Translations under genes and position numbers: made by a program
Shown: positions 33,971 through 44,555 of the stretch, piece after piece
Position numbering within the stretch: the first letter of the stretch is position 1
How the letters are laid out: every line of letters starts with the position of its first letter
Notes under the pieces: generated by a model
What the model was told of the DNA's origin: nothing
The model's input: only the letters and a program-made list of their open reading frames with translations
Databases searched by the model: none
DNA from: Rhodopirellula islandica
GTDB taxonomy: Bacteria > Planctomycetota > Planctomycetia > Pirellulales > Pirellulaceae
Assembly (NCBI RefSeq): GCF_001027925.1
Contig: NZ_LECT01000006.1
Span: 186,001 to 250,000, forward strand
Direction: 5' to 3'
Length of the DNA: 64,000 bases

Positions 33971-36900
33971 CTATTTCTTGGTTTGGGAGGGAGACTTGGC
34001 AGTGCTTGTCTCGGGGGCTTTGTCATCCGAAGAATCGCCCCACGATGTCTTGAACGATTCCAATTGTTTGGCGTTGAAGAATCCTGTGTACCACGATTTG
34101 GCCAGACCATTGCGGATGGCCTTCAAGCGGATTTCCTTCATGCCGATGTCAAGTTGGTGACGGATTTCAGCCGTGATCAGATCAAAGGTCTCAATGGATT
34201 GTGGGGTTTCATTTCCACGTTGCTCGAACATTCCGAGCAGGCCATCGGTTTGAAAGAGTCGTTGTGCAAAGGTGAAATCGCTGATCGTCTCGGCTTGCTT
34301 GGACTGCATTTCAAACTCTCGAGCCATTCGCCCCCACGCGGAACTCATGCACTGAGCAAAGGAGATGGTCGCGACGTGTTCGCCGCCTTGAAAGATGGAC
34401 CGCTCCATTTCGATCAGTTCCGCGATCGTGCCATCCAGGTCCTTGAAGATCTGGTCAATGCTGGTGTGTCGGAATTGGACAGGGGCGACTTTGGCGATTT
34501 GATTTGCGATGCGATCACACAGGTCGATCAGCTTGTCTCGTCCACCGACTTGGAATGCTGCATTGGGTCTTCCGCGGTGGATTTCCTGGCAGGCAACCGC
34601 GATGCATGTCAGGTGGGCTGCCAAGTGAGCCTCGAGAGCGGTTCCTTTTCCTTGTCGCTCCCGAAGGGCTGTCCAAAGTGCCCCGCAGTAGGAATCCGCT
34701 TCCACACCGAGAGAATTGATGTCTTCGATGACGGCGGCCCGGTAGGCGCTTCGCAGATCCGGGTTGAGTTCGTAACGCTTCAACCAGTGATTCGATAGAT
34801 CGTATTCCAATTCTTGTTCGGCAGAAAACTGCTGGATTTCCCACGGCAACGAGGGAAAAGCAATTTCTCCACCCGTCCAAACGGCTTCCCCGAAGATGTC
34901 GTCCTTGTTGTAAGTGATCTCCTGGTAACAGGCCAAGCGATAAGCGGTCAGCAGACGTTCGCCAACGATGCGAAAGAGTGGCTGCTGGGATGGAAGTTGC
35001 GTTCCCAATTGCGTGTCGGGGAACCCGTTCTTCAAAGTCTTGACAAAGCTCTCATACTTGGAGGCTTTGTCTTTTTTGCGATGCGACGTGGCCTGTTTCG
35101 GTGGGCTGGATTTTCTGGCAGTTGCTCCCTGTGGGGGAAGCTTGGAACGTTCATCGAACCACGGGTACAGTTCGCTGCAAAAACGTTTGCCGATGTGATA
35201 ACCCAGTGCACGATAGGCGGCGACTTGTTTGTCGTTGTAGAACTGGTTCACCGTTGGTTCGTCGGGGAACGAGGGGAACAAGTTGCGGATGTTCTTGATC
35301 TCAATGGGGTCCGATGCGGTGATCGACATTTGGCAATAGACCAACATCCCTTCTTCTCGATTCGGCTCAGGGTACCGAACTCGCATGCAGATGAATGGTT
35401 GATGGACCAAGCGACTTTGGTCATCAATTTCGAGGCGGCCAAAGTCGATGGGTGCTTCGTGATCCAGGTCCAGGAACCGGATGCCCTGCTCGCTCTCAGC
35501 ACGTTGGCACATCCGCGCCAGAGTCCCCAGGGAATCTCCACCAACATTGGCTCCGGCATCGCTGACGACGATCAATTCGCAACGCCGTCTCAGCAGTTCG
35601 CTCACCCCGAGATAGTCGACGTACCCTCCATCTGCGATGTAAAACGATTGGTTCTGGTTGAATTGGACTTCGTGATAGGTTTCAGGAAGAAAGGTGAGTG
35701 CTCGAATCCATCCCGGTGATCCGATGAAGAAACTCCAGCACTGACAGAACAGGGCGGTCGTGGCGAACACCAACGCGAGCGACCAACCAAATCCGATGTA
35801 TTGCCAGTAAACCAAGCCAATCAGCAAGCACGCCAACAGTGTCTGCAGAGGCCAGCGATCCGAGGAGGGTTTGGTGTTCGCCTTCGTCCGATCGGTGCGG
35901 CAAACTCGTTGCCCAATCCCGGTGTTGAAAAAATCCAGAATGATGGTCAACCATCGGTTTTGAGACATCAGCGGAGTGATGGCAGCGCCCGAGAGGGTCA
36001 CTGCGTCGGCGAGAGTGAGTGGTGGGGTTTTGGGATTGCGGCCAAAACTCAGTTGCTCACTGTCAAAGGGCTCCTCACCGTCTTCAAAGGAACCCGAGTA
36101 AAGGGGGCTGAAGACGAAGGGGCGTGCCGCAACCCGGTAGCTGCCGTTGCGTGACGAAGGCTTGAGTGCACCAGCCAGGATCAGTGGGTAGGGCAGCCCG
36201 TCTTCGTAGGGCTGCACTGATTTGAGGGGGTTCTCACCGTACTGAAGATCGGGGTTGTCGGTGGGGACGAGAAAGTTTGCTGTCAATTGCCGACGGTAGA
36301 AATGGAACACCGTGGCAACGCGGTGAGGGCCGAGTCCGCCGATCAAACCGACAAACAAAAGCAACGTCCATCCGATCAACCAACGTTGACGTGTGCGTTG
36401 ATCGTGGGGAGGAACAACGAGGGTGCTTGCGACATCATGACGCTGAATCACCGCTGGATAGAGTCCTTCCAGCAAAAGCCGATTGACCACGGCGGGCTCA
36501 AGGAAGGCATCGTTCGGAGAGCCTTCCTCGGATGGTGCGGCGGGAGCGTCAAGGTTCAAACTGTGGAAATGTGTTGTCAGGCTTTTCCTTTGGCTGTCTG
36601 TGAGTTGGAGTGCGCTCGAAGTCAGGAACTGGTTGAGGTTGATGGACGAATTTTCCGCTGCTGCAGCCTCGCCGGTTGGGGGTGCGGTTTGGGGGGCTAG
36701 GCGAAGATTGATTCGGCTCAGTAGGAACTGAGTGAATTCGGGCTGGTCCAAAAATTGATTGAAGCCAATCAAGTACTTTTCTTGCCGGGCGCGTTTAAGC
36801 CTGTACGCCGCAATGATGTCATCGACCGTTTCGTAGACGCTCATGTTTGGCGTCGCTTCGTTTTTTACTTCCGACGTTGACTCAGACGATTTCGGTTTCG

Positions 36901-38521
36901 TGTCCGTGTCACTAGCGTCTTGCGATTCAGTGGAGGGAACCGAATTGGGAGGGGGACCTGCCGGTTGAGTACCCTCCTTCGAAATAGCCCGATCCGTGTT
37001 AGGATTTTCTGTGCCTTTGATCTTGTGCCCCATCACAACACACTGCCAATAGCCATAAGCGGCGGCGAGCAAACGTTTGGGAAGCAGCCAAGTTTCTGTT
37101 CCCGCCTGATAGACCGCAACCTTGTTCTCATCGCTGTCATCTTGACTCAGCTCCAAGAGACCTTGGACAGCGGGCGGAGAAGGTTCCGATAGATCGGATT
37201 CCTTGATCTTGTCGTTGCCGAAAAGGTTGAGTCGGGACTTGGCGACGGCGAGATGCCATCGACCTTTGGGCGCAATTTGGTCGGATCGAAAATCGACTTC
37301 GCGTTGAACTTTTGTCAGGTTGACTTTTTCGGAATCGAAGGTCTGCAGATTGATGTTTGATTCATTCGGATAGGTCGCACCAATGGCCTGCAGTCGTTTC
37401 CAGTCCTGGACGTCACCGACAACAAGATGCGGGTCACGGTACTCGGTGTAGTTGCTGATGTTTTCTCGGCCCATCCAGTGCACCATGGAGAACACCATGG
37501 TGATGATCACGAGCGTGGTCACGGCGTACTGGACATGCCGTTGCCAACCTTTGGCTTCGCCTCGTTCGGACCGAAACAGACGGTCTCTGCCCAAGAAGAC
37601 GAGCACCTGGATCACGCCAGCGGTGATGGCAAAGTACTGGACGTATCGATTGAGATAGAGTGTGTTGGTGCCAGATTCGACAAACGACTTTCCATTGCCA
37701 AGGAAAATCGCGATGGATGTCAAAGCGGCGAATACTGCGGCGAGTAGCGTGGTGGCACGAAACCAACGATGGATCTTGATCAATCGTTGCCCATTGAGCT
37801 TTGAAGAGAAGCGGCAGACCGTCAGGATGAGTTCGCTCGTCACCAATAACAGGAGCACAAAGAGAGTGGGGAGAAAAGCAATCGTCAGTTCATCACCAAA
37901 CTGGTTCAGCCCGAGTGAACTGGAGTAGATTTCACGGAACTGAATGTTGTCGAATGATCTCCAAAAGAGTGCGGCGACCGTCGAAATGACGCCGACAATC
38001 CCCAGGTAGAAAGCGAGCGAAAAGAAGAATGACCAGAGGTAGGCGGGGATGAATTCCAGGGGACGACTCAGGTACCCGCCGATGCCGGGAAGTCGATCGT
38101 TCGCGATTTTACCGGTGACGGGATCGCGTCCGAGGGCAGCTCGATCAGGGTCGTCGTGAAAACACTTCTCAGAGGTCTTGTCACTTTGAGCCATCAGGTG
38201 GCCAGCGATGTAGCCACCGCCTGACACACTGGCGAGATAGTCGACGTATCTCAGCAATCCACGATGAGACAACGCTTGCAAAAATCCATCGTTGAACAAT
38301 GCCGAACGAATCCCACCGCCCGAAAGAGCCAATCCGGTGAGGTTCTTCGGTTCTTCTTTGAGGGATGCCTCTTGCCTGCTGGAGAAGGACGCATAAGCCT
38401 TTTGCCGGCGAGTTGCGATGCATTCCCATTCCTCTAATTGCCATTGTTTCGGCTTGGCGACTTCTTCGTTGAACGACGCAACGGCGTCTGTTGGATCTTT
38501 GTGCGCGTTTGAGCGATTCAT
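33971..38521 (-). CDS. Giant patatin-like phospholipase with membrane-rich insert
   Basis: This 1516-residue protein has the patatin oxyanion hole GGGIRS at 68-73 and the nucleophile elbow with Ser100 (SVSGGGY). The partner Asp lies in ADGGYVDYLG near residue 962. Between them is an insert of over 850 residues with several membrane helices (for example about 155-180, 215-240, 255-275, 300-315 and 335-350). Another helix pair lies near 905-950. The fold is usually 200-300 residues, so this is extremely long. It is the last cistron of a seven-gene operon and should hydrolyse acyl chains at a membrane. Both catalytic residues are retained. Confidence 0.82.
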   Translation of the reverse strand: MNRSNAHKDPTDAVASFNEEVAKPKQWQLEEWECIATRRQKAYASFSSRQEASLKEEPKNLTGLALSGGGIRSALFNDGFLQALSHRGLLRYVDYLASVSGGGYIAGHLMAQSDKTSEKCFHDDPDRAALGRDPVTGKIANDRLPGIGGYLSRPLEFIPAYLWSFFFSLAFYLGIVGVISTVAALFWRSFDNIQFREIYSSSLGLNQFGDELTIAFLPTLFVLLLLVTSELILTVCRFSSKLNGQRLIKIHRWFRATTLLAAVFAALTSIAIFLGNGKSFVESGTNTLYLNRYVQYFAITAGVIQVLVFLGRDRLFRSERGEAKGWQRHVQYAVTTLVIITMVFSMVHWMGRENISNYTEYRDPHLVVGDVQDWKRLQAIGATYPNESNINLQTFDSEKVNLTKVQREVDFRSDQIAPKGRWHLAVAKSRLNLFGNDKIKESDLSEPSPPAVQGLLELSQDDSDENKVAVYQAGTETWLLPKRLLAAAYGYWQCVVMGHKIKGTENPNTDRAISKEGTQPAGPPPNSVPSTESQDASDTDTKPKSSESTSEVKNEATPNMSVYETVDDIIAAYRLKRARQEKYLIGFNQFLDQPEFTQFLLSRINLRLAPQTAPPTGEAAAAENSSINLNQFLTSSALQLTDSQRKSLTTHFHSLNLDAPAAPSEEGSPNDAFLEPAVVNRLLLEGLYPAVIQRHDVASTLVVPPHDQRTRQRWLIGWTLLLFVGLIGGLGPHRVATVFHFYRRQLTANFLVPTDNPDLQYGENPLKSVQPYEDGLPYPLILAGALKPSSRNGSYRVAARPFVFSPLYSGSFEDGEEPFDSEQLSFGRNPKTPPLTLADAVTLSGAAITPLMSQNRWLTIILDFFNTGIGQRVCRTDRTKANTKPSSDRWPLQTLLACLLIGLVYWQYIGFGWSLALVFATTALFCQCWSFFIGSPGWIRALTFLPETYHEVQFNQNQSFYIADGGYVDYLGVSELLRRRCELIVVSDAGANVGGDSLGTLARMCQRAESEQGIRFLDLDHEAPIDFGRLEIDDQSRLVHQPFICMRVRYPEPNREEGMLVYCQMSITASDPIEIKNIRNLFPSFPDEPTVNQFYNDKQVAAYRALGYHIGKRFCSELYPWFDERSKLPPQGATARKSSPPKQATSHRKKDKASKYESFVKTLKNGFPDTQLGTQLPSQQPLFRIVGERLLTAYRLACYQEITYNKDDIFGEAVWTGGEIAFPSLPWEIQQFSAEQELEYDLSNHWLKRYELNPDLRSAYRAAVIEDINSLGVEADSYCGALWTALRERQGKGTALEAHLAAHLTCIAVACQEIHRGRPNAAFQVGGRDKLIDLCDRIANQIAKVAPVQFRHTSIDQIFKDLDGTIAELIEMERSIFQGGEHVATISFAQCMSSAWGRMAREFEMQSKQAETISDFTFAQRLFQTDGLLGMFEQRGNETPQSIETFDLITAEIRHQLDIGMKEIRLKAIRNGLAKSWYTGFFNAKQLESFKTSWGDSSDDKAPETSTAKSPSQTKK

Positions 38522-38603
38522 TGGAAACTCCTAACCCAGAACGGAAGCATTTCATGTCCGCGGGAAATCAGTCGGCGAGAATGGATGGGGAGAGAACAGG
38601 TTG

Positions 38604-39719
38604 TCAGAGGAGGGGTGGCTTTGATCCACGGCGATGGCTTTTCCAAAGCAGGATCCATGGCAGCACAAACAGCACAGCGACGCTGGCACCGATCGAGGCC
38701 AGCAGAACGATGGTTCGAGTCCGCAGGTGTGGTTCTTCCGGTGGCATCGATTGGTCATTGGCGGATGCCAAGTAAGGGAAGTCCGGTTGGAATCCTTGTG
38801 GGTTGGTTGTTGGCCGGGGGAGATGGTCGGCATGGGCATCCGCCAACGAGACCTCGTACAGCAGGCAGTCGCCCTGTTCACAGCAGAGTTTGGCCACGTC
38901 ATCCGTGAGCAGGCGACCGTTGGGATAGCCCGCCGGTCGCGTTCGGCTGTAGATCACGACATCGGGTGCGAAGTCGTAGTGTCGAATGGCGAAAAACGGC
39001 GACGCGAATGTCGACAAGACATCTTGAAGCACACCGGGGGCCTCATGCTGTTGACGAATCGCCGCGACATGTTGGCTGGGGTGCAGCGTGTTGAGGAAAT
39101 TGAATCGGGGCAACATCGTTCGCAATGCCCTGCCAGCATGATCCACTTGTTTGCCGAATCGTTCGGTGGTCGCCCAGACGAGAAAATGCTTCGGATCACC
39201 GGGGAGTTGATCGAAGGGGATCTGTTGGACGATCGCCACCACGTTGGTGGATCGAAATCGATGGAAAACGAAGGGGTCGTCGTGAATGCCAACCTCGGCA
39301 GATGGCAGTTCAATGGAAGCGTGCTGGCCAACCAATCTGCGATTTTGCAGTTCGATGTCATCGGAGAGTTGATATCGGATTTCGAGGTCGGCCTCGATTT
39401 CGGTCGGGCTCAGGACGGTCCCGCCATATCGGTTGAGAGCGTCTTGCTCTGTGAACGTCAGAGCGGGATCCAGATCGAGATGCAGGATGTATCGAAGCGG
39501 TTCCAGAGGAAGAGTCTGGGGTGATTCCAGGCTGGGATGAGTGCACAGCACAATCACCAAATGGGCATTGGCCTCATCAGGGAATACGAACAACCCCGTG
39601 ATGCCGGCCTCTGTGTGAGCGAGCCGAATGGGATCGGCGTGATCGCTCGCAGTTACCGTCTGGGGAAACAGGACCCAGAACAAAGCGAGAAACATGAACC
39701 GGTTGAAGTGCTGGCTCAT
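38604..39719 (-). CDS. DUF4331-like exported protein with C-terminal membrane anchor
   Basis: This 371-residue protein has a signal peptide (FMFLALFWVLFPQTVTA) followed by SDHADPIRLAHTEAGITGLFVFPDE, similar to the SDHxDP start of DUF4331 proteins, which are of unknown role. A membrane helix closes the chain (TIVLLASIGASVAVLFVLPWILLW) with a basic tail. A Cys pair (KLCCEQGDCLLYE) may bond outside the inner membrane. Its start overlaps the stop of the upstream patatin gene by 4 bases and its stop lies 82 bases before the next patatin start, so it sits between the two lipases in one operon. Confidence 0.72.
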   Translation of the reverse strand: MSQHFNRFMFLALFWVLFPQTVTASDHADPIRLAHTEAGITGLFVFPDEANAHLVIVLCTHPSLESPQTLPLEPLRYILHLDLDPALTFTEQDALNRYGGTVLSPTEIEADLEIRYQLSDDIELQNRRLVGQHASIELPSAEVGIHDDPFVFHRFRSTNVVAIVQQIPFDQLPGDPKHFLVWATTERFGKQVDHAGRALRTMLPRFNFLNTLHPSQHVAAIRQQHEAPGVLQDVLSTFASPFFAIRHYDFAPDVVIYSRTRPAGYPNGRLLTDDVAKLCCEQGDCLLYEVSLADAHADHLPRPTTNPQGFQPDFPYLASANDQSMPPEEPHLRTRTIVLLASIGASVAVLFVLPWILLWKSHRRGSKPPLL

Positions 39720-42325
39720 GATCGATCATCCATCGAATGGAAAAGTTTGTCACCAATGTGTTCGCCCAGCTTGCGATAGCTTTCCCACTGGGGCTCATCA
39801 AAGAATTGATCGGCTGTCGATTCGTTTGGGAAATCCGGATGCTGGCCACGGTAGTTGCGGACATCCGTCGGCTCGTCGCCTGTGACGGTCGACTTGATGT
39901 ACAGCATCCACGAACAATTTCGCCCATTCCAGGCTTCGCGATCCGTTGCTTGTTTGGAGGAACGTTGATCGATGGAGGGCGATCCATACCGAACCTTCAG
40001 CAAGGCAGCATGTTTTCCGGATGGATTTCCATCCACGGAGAGCAATTCGTCGAGCGTCCCGAGCATGCTGGCCGTTTCCATTGGCAAGCCCAAGGCCTGA
40101 GTCAGTTCCGATTGAAGTTGGGCGGGATCGGAGGAGATTTCTTCGATCTCTGCCGCGAAATCGATCCTCGCAATTCGGGTCAATTCGGCGAGCCCACTGG
40201 CGTTTTGCCGATGGTCTCTTCCCGCATCGCAAACGATCATCAGGGGAACTCGGCGACGAATGAGTTCGTAGGCACCGGTGTTCTCGAAGTGTCCCCCATC
40301 GGACAAGTAGAAATGTCGCCGCCAAGGGCCTGCGAATCGTCCCCGAAGTTCGCCGAGCAGCAAGGCTTGGGTCGCGAAGATTCGTAAGAAGAGGTTCTTG
40401 ATCCAGGCGAAGATCCCAGCAGGAAACGGGACCAAGACGCGGTGTCCCGACCAGATCCCGCTGTCCCACCAGTACCCCAGTCGAAGGTTGGTCAAGGTCA
40501 ACAACAAGGACTGGGCCGGGGAAGTCAGACGTCCCATTCCGGGGCTGACCGCGGCCCCAGAGATTGCCATCCATTGGCGGACGTTCAGCGATTCTGTTTT
40601 GGCTGCCTCTGTGACCTTGCTCCGCATCGGATGAATTTCATTGGCGTTGCCAATCGGTCGCAGTTCGCTGGTTCGGCAGCCGTTTTCGGTTGTCCAGAGT
40701 GAATGCCAGTGCCGGGACAGATTGGTGCCCGCTGGACCAACCGCCATGTTCTCAGCTTGGCGATCTCGCATTCCTCGCTGGCTGGCAATGTCAACGGTTT
40801 CATTGACGGACACGTTGATCAGATGCAGTGGGCCACCCGCTTCGTGCGGCGCGTATTCAATGAAGGGGCCGTCATCGCCCGAAATCACGTCGGTGACGCT
40901 GCCGCCGGCGGAGTGACGATGTCGTTCGGGATTCACCGCACCCAAAAAGACTCGGGCCAGCCGGGCAGCGTAAATCGTGAGCGGACCACTTCGATTGACA
41001 AACGGCAGGGATGTTTGCCGGCCAAGCAACCAACTGAGAAAGACAGCCCCGGCTGCCACCGCGATTCCCTGCCAAAGCGAATACCCGACTTCGAAGCTGA
41101 TGTGTGAAATCAATGAAATGATCGACAGCGGAATCACCACGCCGACCAAGATCATCAAAACGGAGGAGAGGTAAGGGATTTGGAGGAATGACCGCAGGAG
41201 ACCGCCACTGTCGGGATTGTTCGTGACGACGAAACTTGCCAACCAGCGTAGGATGGGCGCCAGGGCTAGCAACGCGACCGTGACACTGGAAAGTTGCAGC
41301 TGAATCACACCCCATGGTTGCTCTGACTGGAGCGTGGTGTGGGCCAGCCAAAACCCCAAGGAGTCAATCAAGGCCAGGACCAAAATCACGACCAGCGTCG
41401 TCGTCCAGAAAGCAAGTCGATAGGTCAATCGATTGCGCGCAATTGCAAGTCGAAAGCGACTGTTCGGATCTCCGTGACCTTCTTTTCGACGAATGTCGAA
41501 CCACGTGAAAACGGACCATGCGATCGCGGCAATCACAACGATCAACGGCAGCGGTTGGCTCATTCCAACCAGTGCCGAGACCCCCACTAAAATCGACGCG
41601 ACGAACACCGTTCCGACAAAACGTTCATGGTGGTCTTGGGAAACCAGCCAATAAGCTAGCGCCAGTGGCAGTGTCGCTAGCCAGAATGTCAGTTCGGCAC
41701 TCACCCACCAAAGCGAAGTCTTCCACGGCAGAATGACGTCCGTGATCGGGGTGGCAAGGGCGGTGAAGTGTTGCAGACCAATGTCATGGGCGGTGCCGAG
41801 AAACCAGTACCCGATCGCGTTGAAGATCCCAAACAGCGCCAGCAGGAAAAGTCCCAAGACAACGTGCAAGGACAAGAAATTTCGCCAGAACGCGGCGAAG
41901 TTGAACATCGCTTCACCGAAGCCCGTCGGCGCCAAGTAGTTTGCGTAGCGTCGTAGCCAACTGATTGGCGGTGATTGGCAATTGGACAACCCGGCGGCCA
42001 CTCGTCGTTGGGCTGCGCCGGGAACCTGGTGGTCGGCAAAGCGTCGGCACTGATCGAAGTAGCGGCCTAGAAAGGTCCCTGCATATCCACCTCCCGAGAC
42101 GGTTGAAAGGATGTCCACATGTCGGAGCCAACCACAGCGCGCCATGGATTGAACGAGCCCCAAGCACAAGGAGGCGCTGCGGATACCGCCCCCTGAAAGT
42201 GCAACGCCAAGCGTGTCGCTTGGAAGCGACGAGGGGGCGGCTGAATCGGACGTGTCGCCGGTCGGTTCCACGCCCGGCAATTGCTTCAACCAAGGCAGGT
42301 CATTTGGGACGTGGTCATGAGTCAT
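39716..42325 (-). CDS. Patatin-like phospholipase with membrane-rich insert
   Basis: This 869-residue protein is built like the larger patatin in the operon. The oxyanion hole GGGIRS is at 45-50, the nucleophile is Ser77 (TVSGGGY), and the partner Asp is in SDGGHFENTGAYEL near residue 676. The interval of about 600 residues has 8 or more membrane helices (about 145-490). The overlap with the GMC oxidoreductase stop (4 bases) and the DUF4331-like start (4 bases) indicates translational coupling. The nucleophile elbow is S/T-V-S-G-G rather than GxSxG, as in some patatins. Confidence 0.84.
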   Translation of the reverse strand: MTHDHVPNDLPWLKQLPGVEPTGDTSDSAAPSSLPSDTLGVALSGGGIRSASLCLGLVQSMARCGWLRHVDILSTVSGGGYAGTFLGRYFDQCRRFADHQVPGAAQRRVAAGLSNCQSPPISWLRRYANYLAPTGFGEAMFNFAAFWRNFLSLHVVLGLFLLALFGIFNAIGYWFLGTAHDIGLQHFTALATPITDVILPWKTSLWWVSAELTFWLATLPLALAYWLVSQDHHERFVGTVFVASILVGVSALVGMSQPLPLIVVIAAIAWSVFTWFDIRRKEGHGDPNSRFRLAIARNRLTYRLAFWTTTLVVILVLALIDSLGFWLAHTTLQSEQPWGVIQLQLSSVTVALLALAPILRWLASFVVTNNPDSGGLLRSFLQIPYLSSVLMILVGVVIPLSIISLISHISFEVGYSLWQGIAVAAGAVFLSWLLGRQTSLPFVNRSGPLTIYAARLARVFLGAVNPERHRHSAGGSVTDVISGDDGPFIEYAPHEAGGPLHLINVSVNETVDIASQRGMRDRQAENMAVGPAGTNLSRHWHSLWTTENGCRTSELRPIGNANEIHPMRSKVTEAAKTESLNVRQWMAISGAAVSPGMGRLTSPAQSLLLTLTNLRLGYWWDSGIWSGHRVLVPFPAGIFAWIKNLFLRIFATQALLLGELRGRFAGPWRRHFYLSDGGHFENTGAYELIRRRVPLMIVCDAGRDHRQNASGLAELTRIARIDFAAEIEEISSDPAQLQSELTQALGLPMETASMLGTLDELLSVDGNPSGKHAALLKVRYGSPSIDQRSSKQATDREAWNGRNCSWMLYIKSTVTGDEPTDVRNYRGQHPDFPNESTADQFFDEPQWESYRKLGEHIGDKLFHSMDDRS

Positions 42326-44541
42326 GATTGGGCTCCATCGTTTGGAGGAACGGAGGAATCAAGCCCTGCGACTTGGCGTCTGCGACGGATCAGTTCAGCC
42401 TCCTCCCGTTCGAATTCAATTGGGTAGGCACGGCGCGTCGCATGGGCCGTGGAGGATTCCAGCAGCGGAGCGTTGGGATCGGTGGCGAGTTTGTCTGGAA
42501 GCGGATGATCTTCGGTCAAAATGTCCGCTGCCTTTTCCGAGAGCATGTAGATATTCGTGACAATGAAGTAGCCTGGGATTTTGGGGAACACGCTGGCGTC
42601 AACGATCCGCAGGCCTTGAATCCCTCGGACTTTCAGGCGTGAGTCGACCACCGCATCGGTTTCATCATGGCTGCCCATTTTGCAAGTGCCGGCAGCGTGG
42701 TGTCCCCAGGCCGTGTGGCGGATCCATCGTCGAATATCGCCATCAAAACTGCTGAGGCCGGGAAGTTCGTAGGACTCGATGGCACCGCTCTTTTTTCCGT
42801 GCAGCAAGATTTCCTGAATCGTTTGCACTCCCTCGACGATCGCTTCGAGGTCCGCGTCAGTGCCGTCCAGAGCATCGTCATGGAGACCCGGGAAGGAGCG
42901 GAAATTGATGTCGGGGCGACGGCTGGGATTCCCATCGCGGAGTCGGACGTAACCGTCCTGATGATGCGTTCTGGCTTTCAGTACCACCCAGGTCAGCGAG
43001 CGTTTGTGCTTGGAGGCGGCGTCGGTGGGTGCCTTCTCTGGAACACGGGACGAGCCGATTGCCGGTGCGAGCGCCGAGGGCTTTGACCAACCAACCTGGT
43101 ACCCAGGGAATCGTCCCGCGATTGCAAACATGAACAGATCAGGGGTGTGATCTTCTTTCTGCGACCGTTTGAACAACCCGATCACGCCACCGTTGGTCGC
43201 ATAAAAGTTATCCTCGATCGGTTGGTCCCCACGTTTCCATGCTTGAAGCACCGAGTCGTTCTTGGCCGCTTCGCCCAAGGAGGTCAGCGAGAGTTCATCC
43301 AAGGTGCGGAAGCGATCGGTCAGAGTCGCGACGATGGGGACCTCATAGCGGTCCTGAAGATGACAGCCGACGCCGGGCAAATCATGGATCACTTCGATCT
43401 GATTCGTTTGAAGGTGATCCTGGGGGCCGATCCCTGAAAGCATCAGGAGTTGCGGGGAGTTGAACGTCCCACCGGAGAGAATCACTTCCCGGTTGCAGTA
43501 GATGGCTTGGGGCTGGCTGAAAGAGTCTGTCGGAATCTCGGAGTGGTTGGGATCCGCTTGGTAGGCATGGGCTTTCAGAACAACCTCGACGCCGATGGCT
43601 CTCGGGGTATCACCCGTGCGATCGAAGAGCAACCGGGACACCATCGCATCACCTACCAAGTGAAGGCGGTCGGGGTGCTCCTTGGCGGCATCCAGAAGAC
43701 GTTCTCGCACGCCGCTGCGTCGACCGTCCAATCCGATCGCGGTTGGGATTTGAGTCAAACCCTCTTGGCTGTGCCGTATTGTTTTCCAGTGGTTGGGGTC
43801 GAGGCCGGGAAACGCACGTCCCTTGAGGACTGGCCGGATCCATTCCGCGATTTGATCGGTGCTCGAGTCGGCGCTTTGAGCTGCTGCAGACAGCACGGAT
43901 CGAAAGAACTGTTTCTCTTTTTTCAAGAACCGCGTGCTGGCCATGGTTGTGTTCAACCAACCGGAGTGGCCATGACGTCCGTCTCGCCAGCCCCCGTGGA
44001 AACCGAGTGCGGATTTGAATTTTCCCCACCAGGATCTTGGTTGATCGTAGTGGCAGCATTCGATGCGTTCAAAATAGGCACGCATGGATTCGCCTCGCCA
44101 CGACGGGTCCCCCGTGAGTTCTGCGATTTCGTCCCAGTCTTTCGGTGGCCCACAGATGGTGATCATGGCGTGGTGGATCGTGCACCCGCCAATGCCCTGG
44201 GCACGAGGGTAATAGATGCCACGTTCGTCCGCTTGTTCACCCAGGTGAACCTTGGGGTCGAGGCTGTGTTCCGGATCATGGTCATGGTGTTTGACGAAGT
44301 ACCGCAGCGAATGCCGCGGGTCCTCGGTTGTTTCCGGATGCAACAGCGGAACCTCGGTGTTTTCCACTGTGGCATCGGGAGGCATTGGTGGTTTGACCGG
44401 TCCCATTTCCAACACGAGGACCTGGTACCCACGCTCGGCCAATCTCGCTGCCAGTGGACCGCCACCGGCGCCTCCTCCGACGACGATGAAGTCCAAGGGA
44501 GTCGCGTTGGGGTCTTGCCACAGGTCGTTGATCGAACTCAT
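42322..44541 (-). CDS. GMC-family FAD oxidoreductase
   Basis: This 739-residue protein has the N-terminal FAD motif VVGGGAGGGPLAARLAERGY, the family signature GGTFNSPQLLMLSGIGP, and the C-terminal active-site region with HTAWGHHAAGTCKMG and IVTNIYMLSEKAADIL. GMC enzymes oxidise alcohols, sterols or sugars. The family second catalytic His/Asn is not obvious in IPGYFIVTNIYM. I see no Tat or Sec signal, so it should be cytosolic, although its operon neighbour is an exported cytochrome. It lies 14 bases after the cytochrome gene and overlaps the patatin start. Confidence 0.88.
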   Translation of the reverse strand: MSSINDLWQDPNATPLDFIVVGGGAGGGPLAARLAERGYQVLVLEMGPVKPPMPPDATVENTEVPLLHPETTEDPRHSLRYFVKHHDHDPEHSLDPKVHLGEQADERGIYYPRAQGIGGCTIHHAMITICGPPKDWDEIAELTGDPSWRGESMRAYFERIECCHYDQPRSWWGKFKSALGFHGGWRDGRHGHSGWLNTTMASTRFLKKEKQFFRSVLSAAAQSADSSTDQIAEWIRPVLKGRAFPGLDPNHWKTIRHSQEGLTQIPTAIGLDGRRSGVRERLLDAAKEHPDRLHLVGDAMVSRLLFDRTGDTPRAIGVEVVLKAHAYQADPNHSEIPTDSFSQPQAIYCNREVILSGGTFNSPQLLMLSGIGPQDHLQTNQIEVIHDLPGVGCHLQDRYEVPIVATLTDRFRTLDELSLTSLGEAAKNDSVLQAWKRGDQPIEDNFYATNGGVIGLFKRSQKEDHTPDLFMFAIAGRFPGYQVGWSKPSALAPAIGSSRVPEKAPTDAASKHKRSLTWVVLKARTHHQDGYVRLRDGNPSRRPDINFRSFPGLHDDALDGTDADLEAIVEGVQTIQEILLHGKKSGAIESYELPGLSSFDGDIRRWIRHTAWGHHAAGTCKMGSHDETDAVVDSRLKVRGIQGLRIVDASVFPKIPGYFIVTNIYMLSEKAADILTEDHPLPDKLATDPNAPLLESSTAHATRRAYPIEFEREEAELIRRRRQVAGLDSSVPPNDGAQS

Positions 44542-44555
44542 TCTTGGTTGCTCCG

